The notes under the pieces: generated by a model
The model's input: the letters and a program-made list of their open reading frames with translations, nothing else
Told to the model about the DNA's origin: nothing
Databases searched by the model: none
From: Tsukamurella pulmonis
GTDB taxonomy: Bacteria; Actinomycetota; Actinomycetes; Mycobacteriales; Mycobacteriaceae
Direction of reading: 5' to 3'
Assembly: GCF_900103175.1 (NCBI RefSeq)
Contig: NZ_FNLF01000002.1
Location: 3,982,136-4,046,135, forward strand
DNA length: 64,000 nt
Part shown: piece by piece, positions 36,142 through 43,987 of the stretch
How positions within the stretch are numbered: the first letter of the stretch is position 1
Layout: the number at the start of each line of letters is the position of its first letter
Made by a program: the position numbers and the translations under genes

Positions 36142-37127
36142 AACCCCTGGTCGACCGCTACGGGCGCGTCGCACGCGACCTGCGGGTCTCCCTCACCGAC
36201 CGGTGCAACCTGCGGTGCACCTACTGCATGCCCGCCGAGGGACTGCCCTGGCTGGCGAACGACCACGTGCTGACCGGCCCCGAGATCGACCGACTCATCA
36301 CGATCGGCGTCCGCGACCTCGGAATCACGGAGATCCGATTCACCGGCGGTGAGCCGTTGCTGCGGGCCGACCTGGACCGGATCGTCGCGCACGCGGCGTC
36401 GCTGGAACCGCGCCCCGAGATCTCACTGACCACCAACGGCCTCTCTCTCGCGCGGCACGCGGCGAAGCTCGCCGGGGCCGGGCTCGACCGGGTCAACGTC
36501 TCGCTCGACACGGTCGATCGCGAGGAGTACGCGAAGGTCACCCGGCGCGACCGCCTCGACGACGCTCTGGCCGGCCTGCGCGCCGCCGCGGACGCCGGCC
36601 TCACCCCGGTCAAGGTCAACGCCGTCCTCGGGCCGGGGCGGCTCGACGACGCGCGCCCGCTGCTGCGACTGTGCCTCGACGCGGGCTACGAGCTGCGGAT
36701 CATCGAGCACATGCCGCTCGACGCGGACCACACGTGGGACCGCAGCACCATGATCACGGCCGAGCACATCCTCGCCGAGCTGCGCCGCGAGTTCACCCTC
36801 ACGCCGCACGCGGAGCCGCGCGGCAGCGCGCCCGCCGAGCTCTTCACGGTCGACGGCGGCCCGTCGACGGTGGGCGTGATCGCCTCGGTCACGCGCCCCT
36901 TCTGCGGCGATTGCGACCGGGTGCGGCTCACCGCCGACGGCCAGATCCGCACCTGCCTGTTCGCGGCCGAGGAGACCGACCTCAAGCCGTTGCTGCGCGG
37001 CGGCGCGACCGACGAGCAGATCGCCGACGCCTGGCTCGCCGCGATGCTCGGCAAGCAGGCCGGACACGGCATCGACGACCCGGCGTTCCTGCAGCCGTCG
37101 CGCCCGATGAGCGCGATCGGGGGCTGA
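36138..37127 (+). CDS. moaA: GTP 3',8-cyclase MoaA
   Basis: A 329-residue radical-SAM enzyme that starts molybdenum-cofactor synthesis by rearranging GTP. The N-terminal [4Fe-4S] cluster motif is CNLRCTYC (about 22-29), with [10 protein letters not shown] (about 64-73) for SAM. The C-terminal cluster cysteines lie in [12 protein letters not shown] (about 254-265) and IRTCLFA (about 271-277), and the protein ends in the conserved Gly-Gly. GTG 36138 overlaps the upstream stop. moaD follows by 3 bases. moaC, mog and moaE lie across rpfA on the other strand; as in M. tuberculosis this is the moaA2-type locus. Confidence 0.97.
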   Translation: MKPLVDRYGRVARDLRVSLTDRCNLRCTYCMPAEGLPWLANDHVLTGPEIDRLITIGVRDLGITEIRFTGGEPLLRADLDRIVAHAASLEPRPEISLTTNGLSLARHAAKLAGAGLDRVNVSLDTVDREEYAKVTRRDRLDDALAGLRAAADAGLTPVKVNAVLGPGRLDDARPLLRLCLDAGYELRIIEHMPLDADHTWDRSTMITAEHILAELRREFTLTPHAEPRGSAPAELFTVDGGPSTVGVIASVTRPFCGDCDRVRLTADGQIRTCLFAAEETDLKPLLRGGATDEQIADAWLAAMLGKQAGHGIDDPAFLQPSRPMSAIGG

Positions 37128-37130
37128 GCC

Positions 37131-37370
37131 GTGCTGATCCGTTACTTCGCCGCCGCCCGCGCCGCGGCGGGGGTCTCCGAGGAGCGCGTCCCGGTGCCCG
37201 ACGGTGCCTCCGTCGCCGAGGTGGCCGAGCTCCTGGCCGAGCGCCGCCCCGCGCTGAGCGCCGTTCTGCCGCGCTGCAGCTACCTGCTCGACGAGGTCGC
37301 CGTGCGCGACGTCGCGGCACCCGCATCCGGGGCGATGCTCGACGTGCTCCCGCCCTTCGCCGGCGGCTGA
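37131..37370 (+). CDS. moaD: Molybdopterin synthase small subunit MoaD
   Basis: A 79-residue ubiquitin-fold sulfur carrier. The C-terminus PPFAGG ends in the essential Gly-Gly that is thiocarboxylated. It donates sulfur to precursor Z together with MoaE (39496-39921). GTG 37131 follows the moaA stop by 3 bases. Confidence 0.96.
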   Translation: MLIRYFAAARAAAGVSEERVPVPDGASVAEVAELLAERRPALSAVLPRCSYLLDEVAVRDVAAPASGAMLDVLPPFAGG

Positions 37371-37387
37371 TCCGACCGACACCCCCG

Positions 37388-37403
37388 GGTGACATCGATC
37401 ACA
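37388..37403. promoter_or_regulatory. Candidate CRP-type site upstream of rpfA
   Basis: GGTGACATCGATCACA matches the cAMP-receptor-protein consensus TGTGA-N6-TCACA at nine of ten positions (the first T is G). It lies about 50 bases before the rpfA -10 box. In M. tuberculosis the CRP protein Rv3676 controls rpfA, so conservation is likely. Confidence 0.7.
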
Positions 37404-37411
37404 CTCCGCAA

Positions 37412-37459
37412 AATCACGGTCCGGTAACGGTTGGGCCACGGGGCGGGGTCTGTTACCGT
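37412..37459 (+). promoter_or_regulatory. rpfA promoter with shared upstream motif
   Basis: AATCACGGTCCGGTAACG (37412-37429) abuts a -35-like TTGGGC (37431-37436); 17 bases later comes TACCGT (37454-37459). Seventeen of the 18 motif bases recur at 38465-38482 before the next secreted-protein gene. ATCACG and GTAACG repeat 11 bases apart, as in OmpR/MtrA-type direct-repeat sites. Confidence 0.6.
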
Positions 37460-37506
37460 CGCTGAGGGCCGCAGCAGCAGCCACCCGGATCGTTCGCAGC
37501 GCAGAG

Positions 37507-37680
37507 CTTCGTCCAGTGTCCGATTCGGGAAAGCACCACGATCTACACCTGGACGAAGGCGGAGGAACCATCCGCGGCCGCACGGCCGCAGGGCGCACGC
37601 CCTAGGGGTCAAGCCGGGCAACCGGCCGAGCAGCCTCTCGCTCGAACCCGACAGCTAACTTCGCACGCGCGTAGAGAGGA
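37507..37680 (+). ncRNA. c-di-AMP riboswitch (ydaO/yuaA type) in the rpfA leader
   Basis: The leader has the ydaO hallmarks in order: a hairpin CTTCGTCCAG/CTGGACGAAG (37507-37516 with 37549-37558), then GGAGGAACCA (37561-37570), AGGGGTCAAGCCGG (37604-37617), and the signature CGAACCCGACAGCTAAC (37643-37659) followed by a G/C-rich end. These riboswitches bind cyclic di-AMP and turn the gene off; they are known before rpf genes in actinobacteria. CCTCTC (37634-37639) can pair with GAGAGG (37674-37679), which overlaps the ribosome binding site, so control may act on translation. Confidence 0.92.
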
Positions 37681-37693
37681 AAGACTTCACACG

Positions 37694-38368
37694 ATGACCG
37701 GTCGTCACCGCAAGCAGTCCACCACCAGCCTGAGCGCCGCGAAGATCGCCGCCGCCGGCGCGATGCTCGGTGGCGCAGGTTTCGCGCTCGCCGCACCCGC
37801 CGCGAACGCCGCCCCCGATTCCCAGTGGGACCAGGTCGCGCAGTGCGAGGCCGGCGGAAACTGGTCGATCAACACCGGCAACGGCTACCACGGCGGCCTG
37901 CAGTTCAGCCCGTCCACCTGGAACGCCTACGGCGGCCAGCAGTACGCGCCCACCGCGAACCAGGCCAGCAAGGCCCAGCAGATCGCGATCGCCGAGAAGG
38001 TCCTCGCCGGCCAGGGCAAGGGCGCATGGCCGTCCTGCGGCACCGGCCTCGGCGCGCCGACCCCGCGCACCGTCTCCCCGACGGACACCGGCGCCACGAA
38101 GCCGGCCACCAAGCCCGTGAGCAAGCCGGCCGCGAAGCCCGCCGCCAAGCCGGTCGCGAAGCCCGCCGCCAAGCCGGTCGCGAAGCCCGCAGCGAAGCCC
38201 GTCGCCAAGCCTGCGGCCAAGCCCGCCGCGAAGCCGGTCGCCAAGCCCGGCCAGTCGGTCAACGCGAAGTACATCGAGCAGGTCATCTCGCAGGCCCAGA
38301 GCGGCGGCCAGCAGGTCGATCCCGCCGTGCTCTCCATGCTGCAGCAGGCGGCCGCGAAGGGCTACTGA
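37694..38368 (+). CDS. rpfA: Resuscitation-promoting factor RpfA
   Basis: A 224-residue secreted muralytic enzyme that helps dormant cells resume growth. Signal peptide about 1-39 (ending ANA). The lysozyme-like Rpf domain is about 42-115 (WDQVAQCEAGGNWSINTGNG), with the catalytic Glu in CEAGG. A Pro-Ala-Lys repeat region (about 135-183, KPAAKPVAKPAAKP units) follows and could bind the wall. The C-terminus has a short helical segment (SVNAKYIEQVISQAQSGGQQ). The gene has a long leader with a c-di-AMP riboswitch, a CRP-type site and a motif shared with the next gene. A strong terminator follows. Confidence 0.97.
   Translation: MTGRHRKQSTTSLSAAKIAAAGAMLGGAGFALAAPAANAAPDSQWDQVAQCEAGGNWSINTGNGYHGGLQFSPSTWNAYGGQQYAPTANQASKAQQIAIAEKVLAGQGKGAWPSCGTGLGAPTPRTVSPTDTGATKPATKPVSKPAAKPAAKPVAKPAAKPVAKPAAKPVAKPAAKPAAKPVAKPGQSVNAKYIEQVISQAQSGGQQVDPAVLSMLQQAAAKGY
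38095..38250. repeat. Lys-Pro-Ala coding repeats in rpfA
   Basis: Tandem 12- and 24-base units, such as AAGCCGGTCGCGAAGCCCGC, code alternating KPAA and KPV. They stay in frame. The number of units may vary between strains. Confidence 0.75.
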
Positions 38369-38391
38369 GCCCACGCGCTCCATCACGTCCC

Positions 38392-38428
38392 GAAGGGGGC
38401 CGACGGCACCACGCCGTCGGCCCCCTTC
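38392..38428 (+). terminator. rpfA terminator
   Basis: GAAGGGGGCCGACGGC (38392-38407) pairs perfectly with GCCGTCGGCCCCCTTC (38413-38428) around ACCAC. It lies 24 bases after the rpfA stop. Confidence 0.9.
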
Positions 38429-38464
38429 GTCGTTCGCGGAGGCATCCCGGTCGATCGGTGATCG

Positions 38465-38511
38465 AATCACGGTCGGGTAACGTTTTGCAGTCGCACACTA
38501 TCTGCTAGGTT
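38465..38511 (+). promoter_or_regulatory. Promoter of the secreted repeat-protein gene, with the rpfA-like motif
   Basis: AATCACGGTCGGGTAACG (38465-38482) is 17/18 identical to the rpfA motif at 37412-37429 and runs into a T-rich -35 region (GTTTTG, 38482-38487). A -10 TAGGTT (38506-38511) follows 18 bases later. Confidence 0.55.
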
Positions 38512-38561
38512 CATCACCGGTCGTGTTCGCGACTGCAAAGCTCGGCAGGAAAGAAGGCCCG

Positions 38562-39461
38562 ATGTTCACTCGCCACCGCACCTCACGGACCGCAGGCAAG
38601 CTCGCCGCCGCCGGTGCGCTGTTCGCCGCCGCGGGGCTCGTCGTCGCCGCACCCGCCGCCGCCACGCCCGGCTGCCCCTGCAACCCCGTCGCACCCGCCC
38701 CGGCTCCGGCCCCGAGCGCTGCGGCCCCGGCACCGGGTGCGTCCGTCACCCCGGCGAAGCCGGCCAAGCCCGCCCCGGCCCGTCCGGGCGCCGGGCAGCC
38801 CGGCCAGGGCGCCGTCGTGCCCGGCGTGATCCCCGTGGTCGTCCCCGGCGGTGTCGCCCCGGGCGTCGGCACCGCCCCCGGCGGCGCCGGACGGACCGGC
38901 GCGGGCAACGGCGCGCGCGGCGCGGCCCCTGCCGGTGTCGCAGCCCCCGCGGGCATCGCAGCACCCGCCGGCGTCGCAGCGCCCGCGGGCGTCCTCCCCG
39001 TCCCCGTCGGCATCCCGGTGGGCGTCGGCATCCCCGCCGGCGTCGGAATCCCCGCCGGTATCGGCATCCCCGCGGGCGTCGGCGCGGCCGGGCCCGCTGC
39101 TCGTGCGGGCGCCGGTGCGGCGGGCGGAGCCGCCGGTGTCGGTGCGGTCACCCCCGGCACCCGTGCGGGTGTCGGCGCCGCCGGCGCTGCGGGCCCCGTC
39201 GGCGCGGGTGCGGTGGCGCCCGGCGCGCGGGCCGGTGTCGGCGTCGACGGGATCGGCGTCCCCGGCACCAGCACCGGCGTCAAGCCGGTCCGCCCCGTCT
39301 ACCCGGCCACCGCGAACGTGCCGCAGCGCCCCGCCAACCCCGGCATCACCATCCCCGACGGCGTGCTGGGCGCGCCCGTCGTGCCCGGACACCTCGGTGT
39401 CCCCCTGTTCGCGCCGCGGGCGTGTGACCCCACGAAGGTCACCACGTGCGCGGCCCGGTGA
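38562..39461 (+). CDS. Secreted Ala/Pro/Gly/Val repeat protein
   Basis: A 299-residue exported protein of unknown function. Signal peptide about 1-35 (ending AAAATP), then PGCPCNPVAPAPAP. The body is built from collagen-like low-complexity units such as GVAAPAGI and GIPVGVGIPAGVGIP, and later AGVGAAGAAGPVGAG. The last 60 residues are less repetitive (ITIPDGVLGAPVVPGHLGV) and contain two Cys (RACDPTKVTTCAAR). ATG 38562 is chosen because it starts the signal peptide and is preceded by GGAAAGAAGG; an in-frame upstream ATG (38523) is weaker. The shared promoter motif suggests co-regulation with rpfA. Confidence 0.82.
   Translation: MFTRHRTSRTAGKLAAAGALFAAAGLVVAAPAAATPGCPCNPVAPAPAPAPSAAAPAPGASVTPAKPAKPAPARPGAGQPGQGAVVPGVIPVVVPGGVAPGVGTAPGGAGRTGAGNGARGAAPAGVAAPAGIAAPAGVAAPAGVLPVPVGIPVGVGIPAGVGIPAGIGIPAGVGAAGPAARAGAGAAGGAAGVGAVTPGTRAGVGAAGAAGPVGAGAVAPGARAGVGVDGIGVPGTSTGVKPVRPVYPATANVPQRPANPGITIPDGVLGAPVVPGHLGVPLFAPRACDPTKVTTCAAR
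38920..39100. repeat. In-frame Gly/Val/Pro/Ala coding repeats
   Basis: Near-identical units coding AAPAGV and IPAGVG run through this stretch, for example GGCATCCCCGCCGGCGTCGG variants at about 39000-39085. Confidence 0.65.
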
Positions 39462-39482
39462 CGAAGTAACGGACCGGTAGAC

Positions 39483-39515
39483 AGTGGGTCGGCGGCTACG
39501 CGCTGCCGACCCACT
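39483..39515 (+). terminator. Hairpin between convergent genes
   Basis: AGTGGGTCGGC (39483-39493) pairs with GCCGACCCACT (39505-39515), loop 11 bases. It follows the secreted-protein stop by 21 bases and includes the last codons of moaE, so it may serve both strands. Confidence 0.55.
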
Positions 39516-39921
39516 CGTCTGTTCCGTCCCGGAACAGCTGGTGCTTCCAGACGGGGAGCGCCTCTTTGACCGCGTCGACGATGCGCGCGCAGGTCGCGAA
39601 CGCCGCGGCGCGATGATCGGCGGAGACGGCAACGACCAGCGCGGCGTCGCCGATGGCCAGCGGACCGACGCGGTGCGAGACGGCGACGGCGCGCACCCCC
39701 TCGGCGGCGTCCGCCTCGGCCTGCACGACCTCGGCGATGACGCGCTGGGCGGTCGGGTGCGCCGAGTACTCCAGGCCGGTCACGTCACGACCACCGTCGT
39801 GATCACGGACCGCGCCGATGAAGCCGACCACGGCCCCGGCCTCGGGCCGGGTCACTGCCGCCTCGTGCGCGGCCAGGTCGATCGGCTCCTCGGTGACGCG
39901 GGCCAGGACCACTTCAGCCAT
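39496..39921 (-). CDS. moaE: Molybdopterin synthase large subunit MoaE
   Basis: A 141-residue catalytic subunit that inserts two sulfurs from MoaD thiocarboxylate into precursor Z. Signatures are [16 protein letters not shown] (about 28-43), [13 protein letters not shown] (about 50-62), HRVGPL (about 84-89) and the Lys/His-rich end [17 protein letters not shown] (about 121-137). ATG 39921 overlaps the mog stop by 8 bases. It is the last gene of the moaC-mog-moaE operon. Confidence 0.96.
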   Translation of the reverse strand: MAEVVLARVTEEPIDLAAHEAAVTRPEAGAVVGFIGAVRDHDGGRDVTGLEYSAHPTAQRVIAEVVQAEADAAEGVRAVAVSHRVGPLAIGDAALVVAVSADHRAAAFATCARIVDAVKEALPVWKHQLFRDGTDEWVGSA

Positions 39922-40414
39922 GGTCGCCGCCGCGGATCTGGTCCAGGGCGTGCGAGAGCACCCCGTCGAGCACGGCGAGGCCGTCACGGACCCCGCCCGA
40001 CGAGCCCGGCAGGTTCACCACGAGCGACGTACCCGCAACGCCCGCGAGACCGCGGCTGAGCACCGTGGTCGGCACATCGGGCAGGCCGGCCGCGCGGATC
40101 GCATTGGCCAGCCCGGGGATCTCGAAGGTCAGGGCCCCGCGGGTCTCCTCGGGGGTGCGATCCGACGGGGTGAGACCGGTGCCGCCGGTGGTCAGCACCA
40201 CGGCGTCGCCGCGGCGCACCGCGGAGCGGATGGCGGCGCCCACCTCCTCGCCGTCGGGCACGACGACGGGGCCGTAGACCTCGAAGCCCCGCTCGCCGAG
40301 CCAGGCGGCGATGACGGGGCCGGTGGTGTCCTCGCGCTCGCCGAGCGACGCGCGGGTGGAGGCGACCACGACGGTGGCGTGGTGATCGCGGGAAGGGCGC
40401 AGGGGTTCAGTCAT
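39914..40414 (-). CDS. mog: Molybdopterin adenylyltransferase Mog/MoaB
   Basis: A 166-residue protein that activates molybdopterin with AMP before metal insertion. Motifs are [17 protein letters not shown] (about 75-91) and [16 protein letters not shown] (about 133-148), which form the MPT-binding pocket. It overlaps moaC upstream by 8 bases and moaE downstream by 8 bases, so the three are tightly coupled. Confidence 0.95.
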   Translation of the reverse strand: MTEPLRPSRDHHATVVVASTRASLGEREDTTGPVIAAWLGERGFEVYGPVVVPDGEEVGAAIRSAVRRGDAVVLTTGGTGLTPSDRTPEETRGALTFEIPGLANAIRAAGLPDVPTTVLSRGLAGVAGTSLVVNLPGSSGGVRDGLAVLDGVLSHALDQIRGGDHG

Positions 40415-40886
40415 CTCTCTCCCAATGGCCGGTCTTGCCGCCGTCCTTGGTGAGCACGCGGACGTCCGTCATGACGGCGGCGGGGTCGAGTGCCTTGACC
40501 ATGTCGTGCAGGGTCAGGCCGGCCACGGTGACGGCGGTGAGCGCCTCCATCTCGACGCCCGTCCGGCCGGTGCAGCGCACCGTGGCGGTGACGGCGATCT
40601 CCGCGCCCGACGGCCGCAGGTCGACGGTGACGCCGGAGATCGGCAGCGGATGGCACAGCGGAATCAGATCGGCCGTGCGCTTGACCGCCATGATGCCCGC
40701 GATGCGGGCGGTGGCGAGCACGTCGCCCTTGGGGACCGCACCGTCGGCGATCGCCGCGACGACGGCCTCGGTGGTGCGGAAGGTCCCGGCCGCGACCGCC
40801 GTGCGGGCGGTGACGTCCTTGGCGGTCACGTCGACCATGCGCGCGGCGCCGGTCGCATCGACGTGCGAGAGGCCTGAGGCCTGCAC
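40407..40886 (-). CDS. moaC: Cyclic pyranopterin monophosphate synthase MoaC
   Basis: A 159-residue enzyme that converts the MoaA product to cyclic pyranopterin. Conserved segments are [20 protein letters not shown] (about 7-26), [18 protein letters not shown] (about 68-85, including the catalytic region) and [18 protein letters not shown] (about 106-123). GTG 40886 is the nearest start to the conserved SHVD; the true start is not certain. The operon order moaC-mog-moaE and the preceding small gene match M. tuberculosis Rv0863-Rv0866. Confidence 0.95.
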   Translation of the reverse strand: MQASGLSHVDATGAARMVDVTAKDVTARTAVAAGTFRTTEAVVAAIADGAVPKGDVLATARIAGIMAVKRTADLIPLCHPLPISGVTVDLRPSGAEIAVTATVRCTGRTGVEMEALTAVTVAGLTLHDMVKALDPAAVMTDVRVLTKDGGKTGHWERDD

Positions 40887-40939
40887 GTCGCGCTGCTCGG
40901 CGTTCGCCGCGGCGTGGTCGCGGGAAGCGGGACTCGGAG

Positions 40940-41134
40940 TCAGCGGTTGATCCGGGTCGACGGGTGCACGTACGGGATGTGCTGCTGGGGGAACTCCAGC
41001 TCACCGAACGGCGACAGCGCGCCGACCACCGGGGCCACCAGCTCGGTCACGGCGTGATCGGCCGTGCCCTCATCGGCACCGGGCCAGCCGTTGTCGACGT
41101 ACTCGGCCTTCTTCGCATTCGAGGTCTCAGACAC
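40940..41134 (-). CDS. Small conserved protein (Rv0863-like)
   Basis: A 64-residue soluble protein ([40 protein letters not shown]). Size and position upstream of moaC correspond to M. tuberculosis Rv0863. GTG 41134 starts it. It is 53 bases ahead of moaC and divergent from the helicase-associated gene. The function is unknown. Confidence 0.75.
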   Translation of the reverse strand: MSETSNAKKAEYVDNGWPGADEGTADHAVTELVAPVVGALSPFGELEFPQQHIPYVHPSTRINR

Positions 41135-41173
41135 GCCGCTATTCTGACATGCCGCGACCTCTACGCTGTATCG

Positions 41174-43366
41174 GTGAGCAGTATTGCGGCCTCCGCCGCC
41201 CCCACGGCGCTCCTCGCGGAGTGGTTGCGCGGCCGTGACGACGCGGAGATCACGGCGCTGCTGGACGTACGTCGCGACGTCGCGACGCCCGTTCCCGCCG
41301 GTTTCCCGGTGCTCGCGAGCCGCCTGCTGAGCCCGTCGTCGCTGGGCCGCGTCGCCGAACGGCTCACCCTGCTCGATCTCGCCGTGCTGGAACTCCTGCT
41401 CGGCGAGGAGCTCGACCCCGACGCCCTCGCCCGCCGGCTCCGCGGCCGCGCGCTCAAGAAGCAGGTCCTGGCCTCCGCCGCGAAGCTGCGCGCGCTCGCC
41501 CTCGCCTGGGGCGACGAGGCCCTGCGCTCCGCCCCCGCCGCCCGCGACGCGCTGCCGTGGCGCACGCCCCAGCTGATCACCCCGCCGGACCTCGATGCGA
41601 TCGACGCCGCGCTGGCCGCCGCCGGCCCCGACGAGCGCGCCCTGCTGGATCGCCTGGCCGAGGGCTCGCCGCTGGGCCGCACCGCCGCCGCGGGCCCCGG
41701 CACCTCCCCCGAGCATCCAGTGCAGCGCATGCTCGCCTCGGGGCTGCTCGCGCGCGTCGACCATCAGACCGTCGAGCTGCCGTGGGAGGTACGTGCGCGG
41801 CTGCGCGGCGAGCTCCCCCTCGGCTCCTCCCTCAAGCCGCCCGTGCTCGACGGTCCGCCCGTCCCCGGCACCGACGGGGCGGGGGCGGTCGCGGCGCTGG
41901 AGTTGCTGCGCCACGCCGACGACGTGCTCGACGTCCTCGGCGCCGTCCCCGCGCAGCGGGTCAAGGCGGGCGGCATCGGCGTGCGCGAGCAGCGCCGGGT
42001 GGCGAAGGCCGCCGGTCTGGACGAGGAACGCACCGCGCTGATGCTCGAGCTGCTCGCGGCGGCCGGCCTCCTCGCCGAGGGCGAGCTCGACGGCGAGGAG
42101 GACTCCGTCTTCGCGCCGACCGTCGGCGTCGACGAGTGGCAGCGCGCCGCGCCGGCCGATCGGTGGGCCCTGCTCGCCCGCACGTGGCTGGAGCTGCGGC
42201 GCCAGCCCGCGCTGATCGGCACCCGGGGCGAGGAGGGCATCGTCGGGCCGTTGCACCGGGCGGCGCGCAGCACCGTCGCCCCGCAGGACCGCGCGGCCGT
42301 CCTGGACGCCCTCGCCCTCGCGCCGGCGGGCACCGCCCCGGCGCTGCCCGAGCTGCACGCCGCGATCCGGTACGAGCATCCGTCCTGGTACCGCAGGCTC
42401 ACGCTGGACGCGGTCGCCGGCATCGTCGAGCAGGCGCAGATCGTGGGCCTGGTCGCGGGGGGCGCTCTCACCGCGGCCGGGCGCGCGGCCCGCACCACCG
42501 ATCCCGCGCAGGCGATGGCGGCCGCGCTGCCGAAGCCCGTCGAGGAGTTCCTGCTCCAGGCCGACCTGACCCTGACCATCCCCGGCCCCACGACGCACGA
42601 CTTCGCCGCGGCGGTCGCGCTGGTCGCGGACCTCGAGTCCGCGGGCGGCGCCGCCGTGTACCGCGTGACCGACGCCTCGGTGCGCCGCGCACTCGACGCG
42701 GGCCGCACGTCCGCGGAGGTGCACGCCTTCTTCACCGCGCACTCGGTGACGCCCGTGCCGCAGGGACTGACCTACCTGGTCGACGACGTCGCGCGACGGC
42801 ACGGGGCACTGCGCGCGGGCGTCGCCGGCTCCTTCCTCCGCTCCGACGATCCCGCGCTCATCGCCGCCGTCCTCGCCTCCCCGGTCACCGAGGCGCTGGC
42901 GCTGCGGGCCGTCGCGCCGACGGTGCTCATCGCGCAGGTCCCGCTCTCGGACCTGGTTGCGGGCCTGAACGCCGCGGGCTTCACCGCGGCCGCCGAGGAC
43001 TCGCGGGGCGTGGTGGTGGACCTGCGCCCGTCGGCGATCCGGCTGCCCGCCCCGCGCCCGCGGCCCCCGGCCGCGCAGCCGACGCTCGAGCAACTCGCCG
43101 ACGCCACCGTGCAGATCCGACGGCAGGACTCCCCCGCCGACGGCGCCCGCACCTCCGGCCCCGAACTGATGGCGCTGCTGCAGACCGCCGCCGGCGAGGG
43201 CCGGGCGGTGCGGCTGGGCTACGTCGATGCGAACGGGGTGTTCACGCGGCACGTCGTGGTGCCCGAGTCGGTGCGGCACGGGCAGCTCGCCGCGCTCGAC
43301 GGTGACGCGACCCGCCGGTTCGCCCTGCACCGCGTGACCACTGCGGACTTCGTCGACGCCGAGTAA
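41174..43366 (+). CDS. Helicase-associated (XPB/Ssl2-like domain) protein (Rv0862c-like)
   Basis: A 730-residue soluble protein. In M. tuberculosis the equivalent (Rv0862c) lies directly before the XPB helicase and carries a helicase C-terminal-like/XPB-Ssl2-type N-domain. Recognisable parts are LLAEWLRGRDDAEITALLDV near the start, repeated winged-helix-like segments (VAERLTLLDLAVLELLLGEE) and LEEFLLQADLTLTIPGP-like text near residue 458, followed by VYRVTDASVRRALDAGRTSA. No ATPase motifs are seen. It probably assists the XPB helicase; the exact task is unknown. Here XPB is 3.9 kb away, separated by accessory genes. Confidence 0.85.
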   Translation: MSSIAASAAPTALLAEWLRGRDDAEITALLDVRRDVATPVPAGFPVLASRLLSPSSLGRVAERLTLLDLAVLELLLGEELDPDALARRLRGRALKKQVLASAAKLRALALAWGDEALRSAPAARDALPWRTPQLITPPDLDAIDAALAAAGPDERALLDRLAEGSPLGRTAAAGPGTSPEHPVQRMLASGLLARVDHQTVELPWEVRARLRGELPLGSSLKPPVLDGPPVPGTDGAGAVAALELLRHADDVLDVLGAVPAQRVKAGGIGVREQRRVAKAAGLDEERTALMLELLAAAGLLAEGELDGEEDSVFAPTVGVDEWQRAAPADRWALLARTWLELRRQPALIGTRGEEGIVGPLHRAARSTVAPQDRAAVLDALALAPAGTAPALPELHAAIRYEHPSWYRRLTLDAVAGIVEQAQIVGLVAGGALTAAGRAARTTDPAQAMAAALPKPVEEFLLQADLTLTIPGPTTHDFAAAVALVADLESAGGAAVYRVTDASVRRALDAGRTSAEVHAFFTAHSVTPVPQGLTYLVDDVARRHGALRAGVAGSFLRSDDPALIAAVLASPVTEALALRAVAPTVLIAQVPLSDLVAGLNAAGFTAAAEDSRGVVVDLRPSAIRLPAPRPRPPAAQPTLEQLADATVQIRRQDSPADGARTSGPELMALLQTAAGEGRAVRLGYVDANGVFTRHVVVPESVRHGQLAALDGDATRRFALHRVTTADFVDAE

Positions 43367-43370
43367 TTCA

Positions 43371-43399
43371 TTGACTGACTGATCAGTCAAAGTTACGGT
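43371..43399 (+). promoter_or_regulatory. Promoter and operator of the TetR-YqeB operon
   Basis: TTGACT (43371-43376), 17 bases, TACGGT (43394-43399). A perfect 14-bp palindrome TGACTGATCAGTCA (43376-43389) fills the spacer. The expected transcript start falls on the ATG at 43406, so the operon is leaderless and likely self-repressed. Confidence 0.85.
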
Positions 43400-43405
43400 G
43401 GGGAC

Positions 43406-43987
43406 ATGCCCCGCACCGTCGACCCCGCCCTCGTGGCGCGCCGCCGTGCCGCGATCCTCGAAGCAGCGGCCGCCGAGTTCTCCTCCGCCGGCTTCGAGCG
43501 CGCCCGCGCCGCGGACATCGCCGCGCGTGCCGGGGTCAGTTCGGGCACCGTCTTCTACTACTTCACCGACAAGGCCGGCCTGTTCCGCGCCCTTTTCGGC
43601 GCCGACGTCGAGCGCAACACCGCGCTGTGCGACCGGGCCCTCGCAGAACCCGACCCGCGGGCGGCGATCGCGATCGTCATCGACGCCCTGGCCGAGTCCG
43701 CCGTCGACCCCATCGCGCCCGGCATCGTCGCCGAGCTCATCCGCCGCGTCCCCGCCGATCCGGCTCTCGCCGAGATCGTCGCCACGGCGGACGGCCTGGT
43801 CCGCTCCGCCCTCGCCGCGATCATCACGCGGGGCCAGGCCGACGGTGCCTTCGACCCCGGCCTCGACCCCGCCCACGCCGCGGCCTTCCTCGTCTCCTTG
43901 ACCGACGGCGCGCACCTCGCGGACGGCGACGTCCGCCCCGACGTGCGCCGTGCCGCCCTCGCCTACCTGCGCCCGGAGGAAACATGA
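43406..43987 (+). CDS. TetR-family transcriptional regulator
   Basis: A 193-residue regulator. The helix-turn-helix is at about 12-58 (LEAAAAEFSSAGFERARAAD, IAARAGVSSGTVFYYFTDKA). The C-terminal domain is unassigned. It starts on the predicted transcription start and overlaps the YqeB gene by 4 bases. A perfect palindrome in its promoter points to autoregulation. Confidence 0.93.
   Translation: MPRTVDPALVARRRAAILEAAAAEFSSAGFERARAADIAARAGVSSGTVFYYFTDKAGLFRALFGADVERNTALCDRALAEPDPRAAIAIVIDALAESAVDPIAPGIVAELIRRVPADPALAEIVATADGLVRSALAAIITRGQADGAFDPGLDPAHAAAFLVSLTDGAHLADGDVRPDVRRAALAYLRPEET

Noticed and set aside
38095-38250. Possible CRISPR-like repeats
   Set aside because: They are codon repeats (Lys-Pro-Ala) in rpfA without spacers.
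40940-43915. A 991-codon minus-strand frame across the helicase-associated gene
   Set aside because: It is antisense to a gene with conserved position and normal composition. Only its last 64 codons (from 41134) form a plausible gene.
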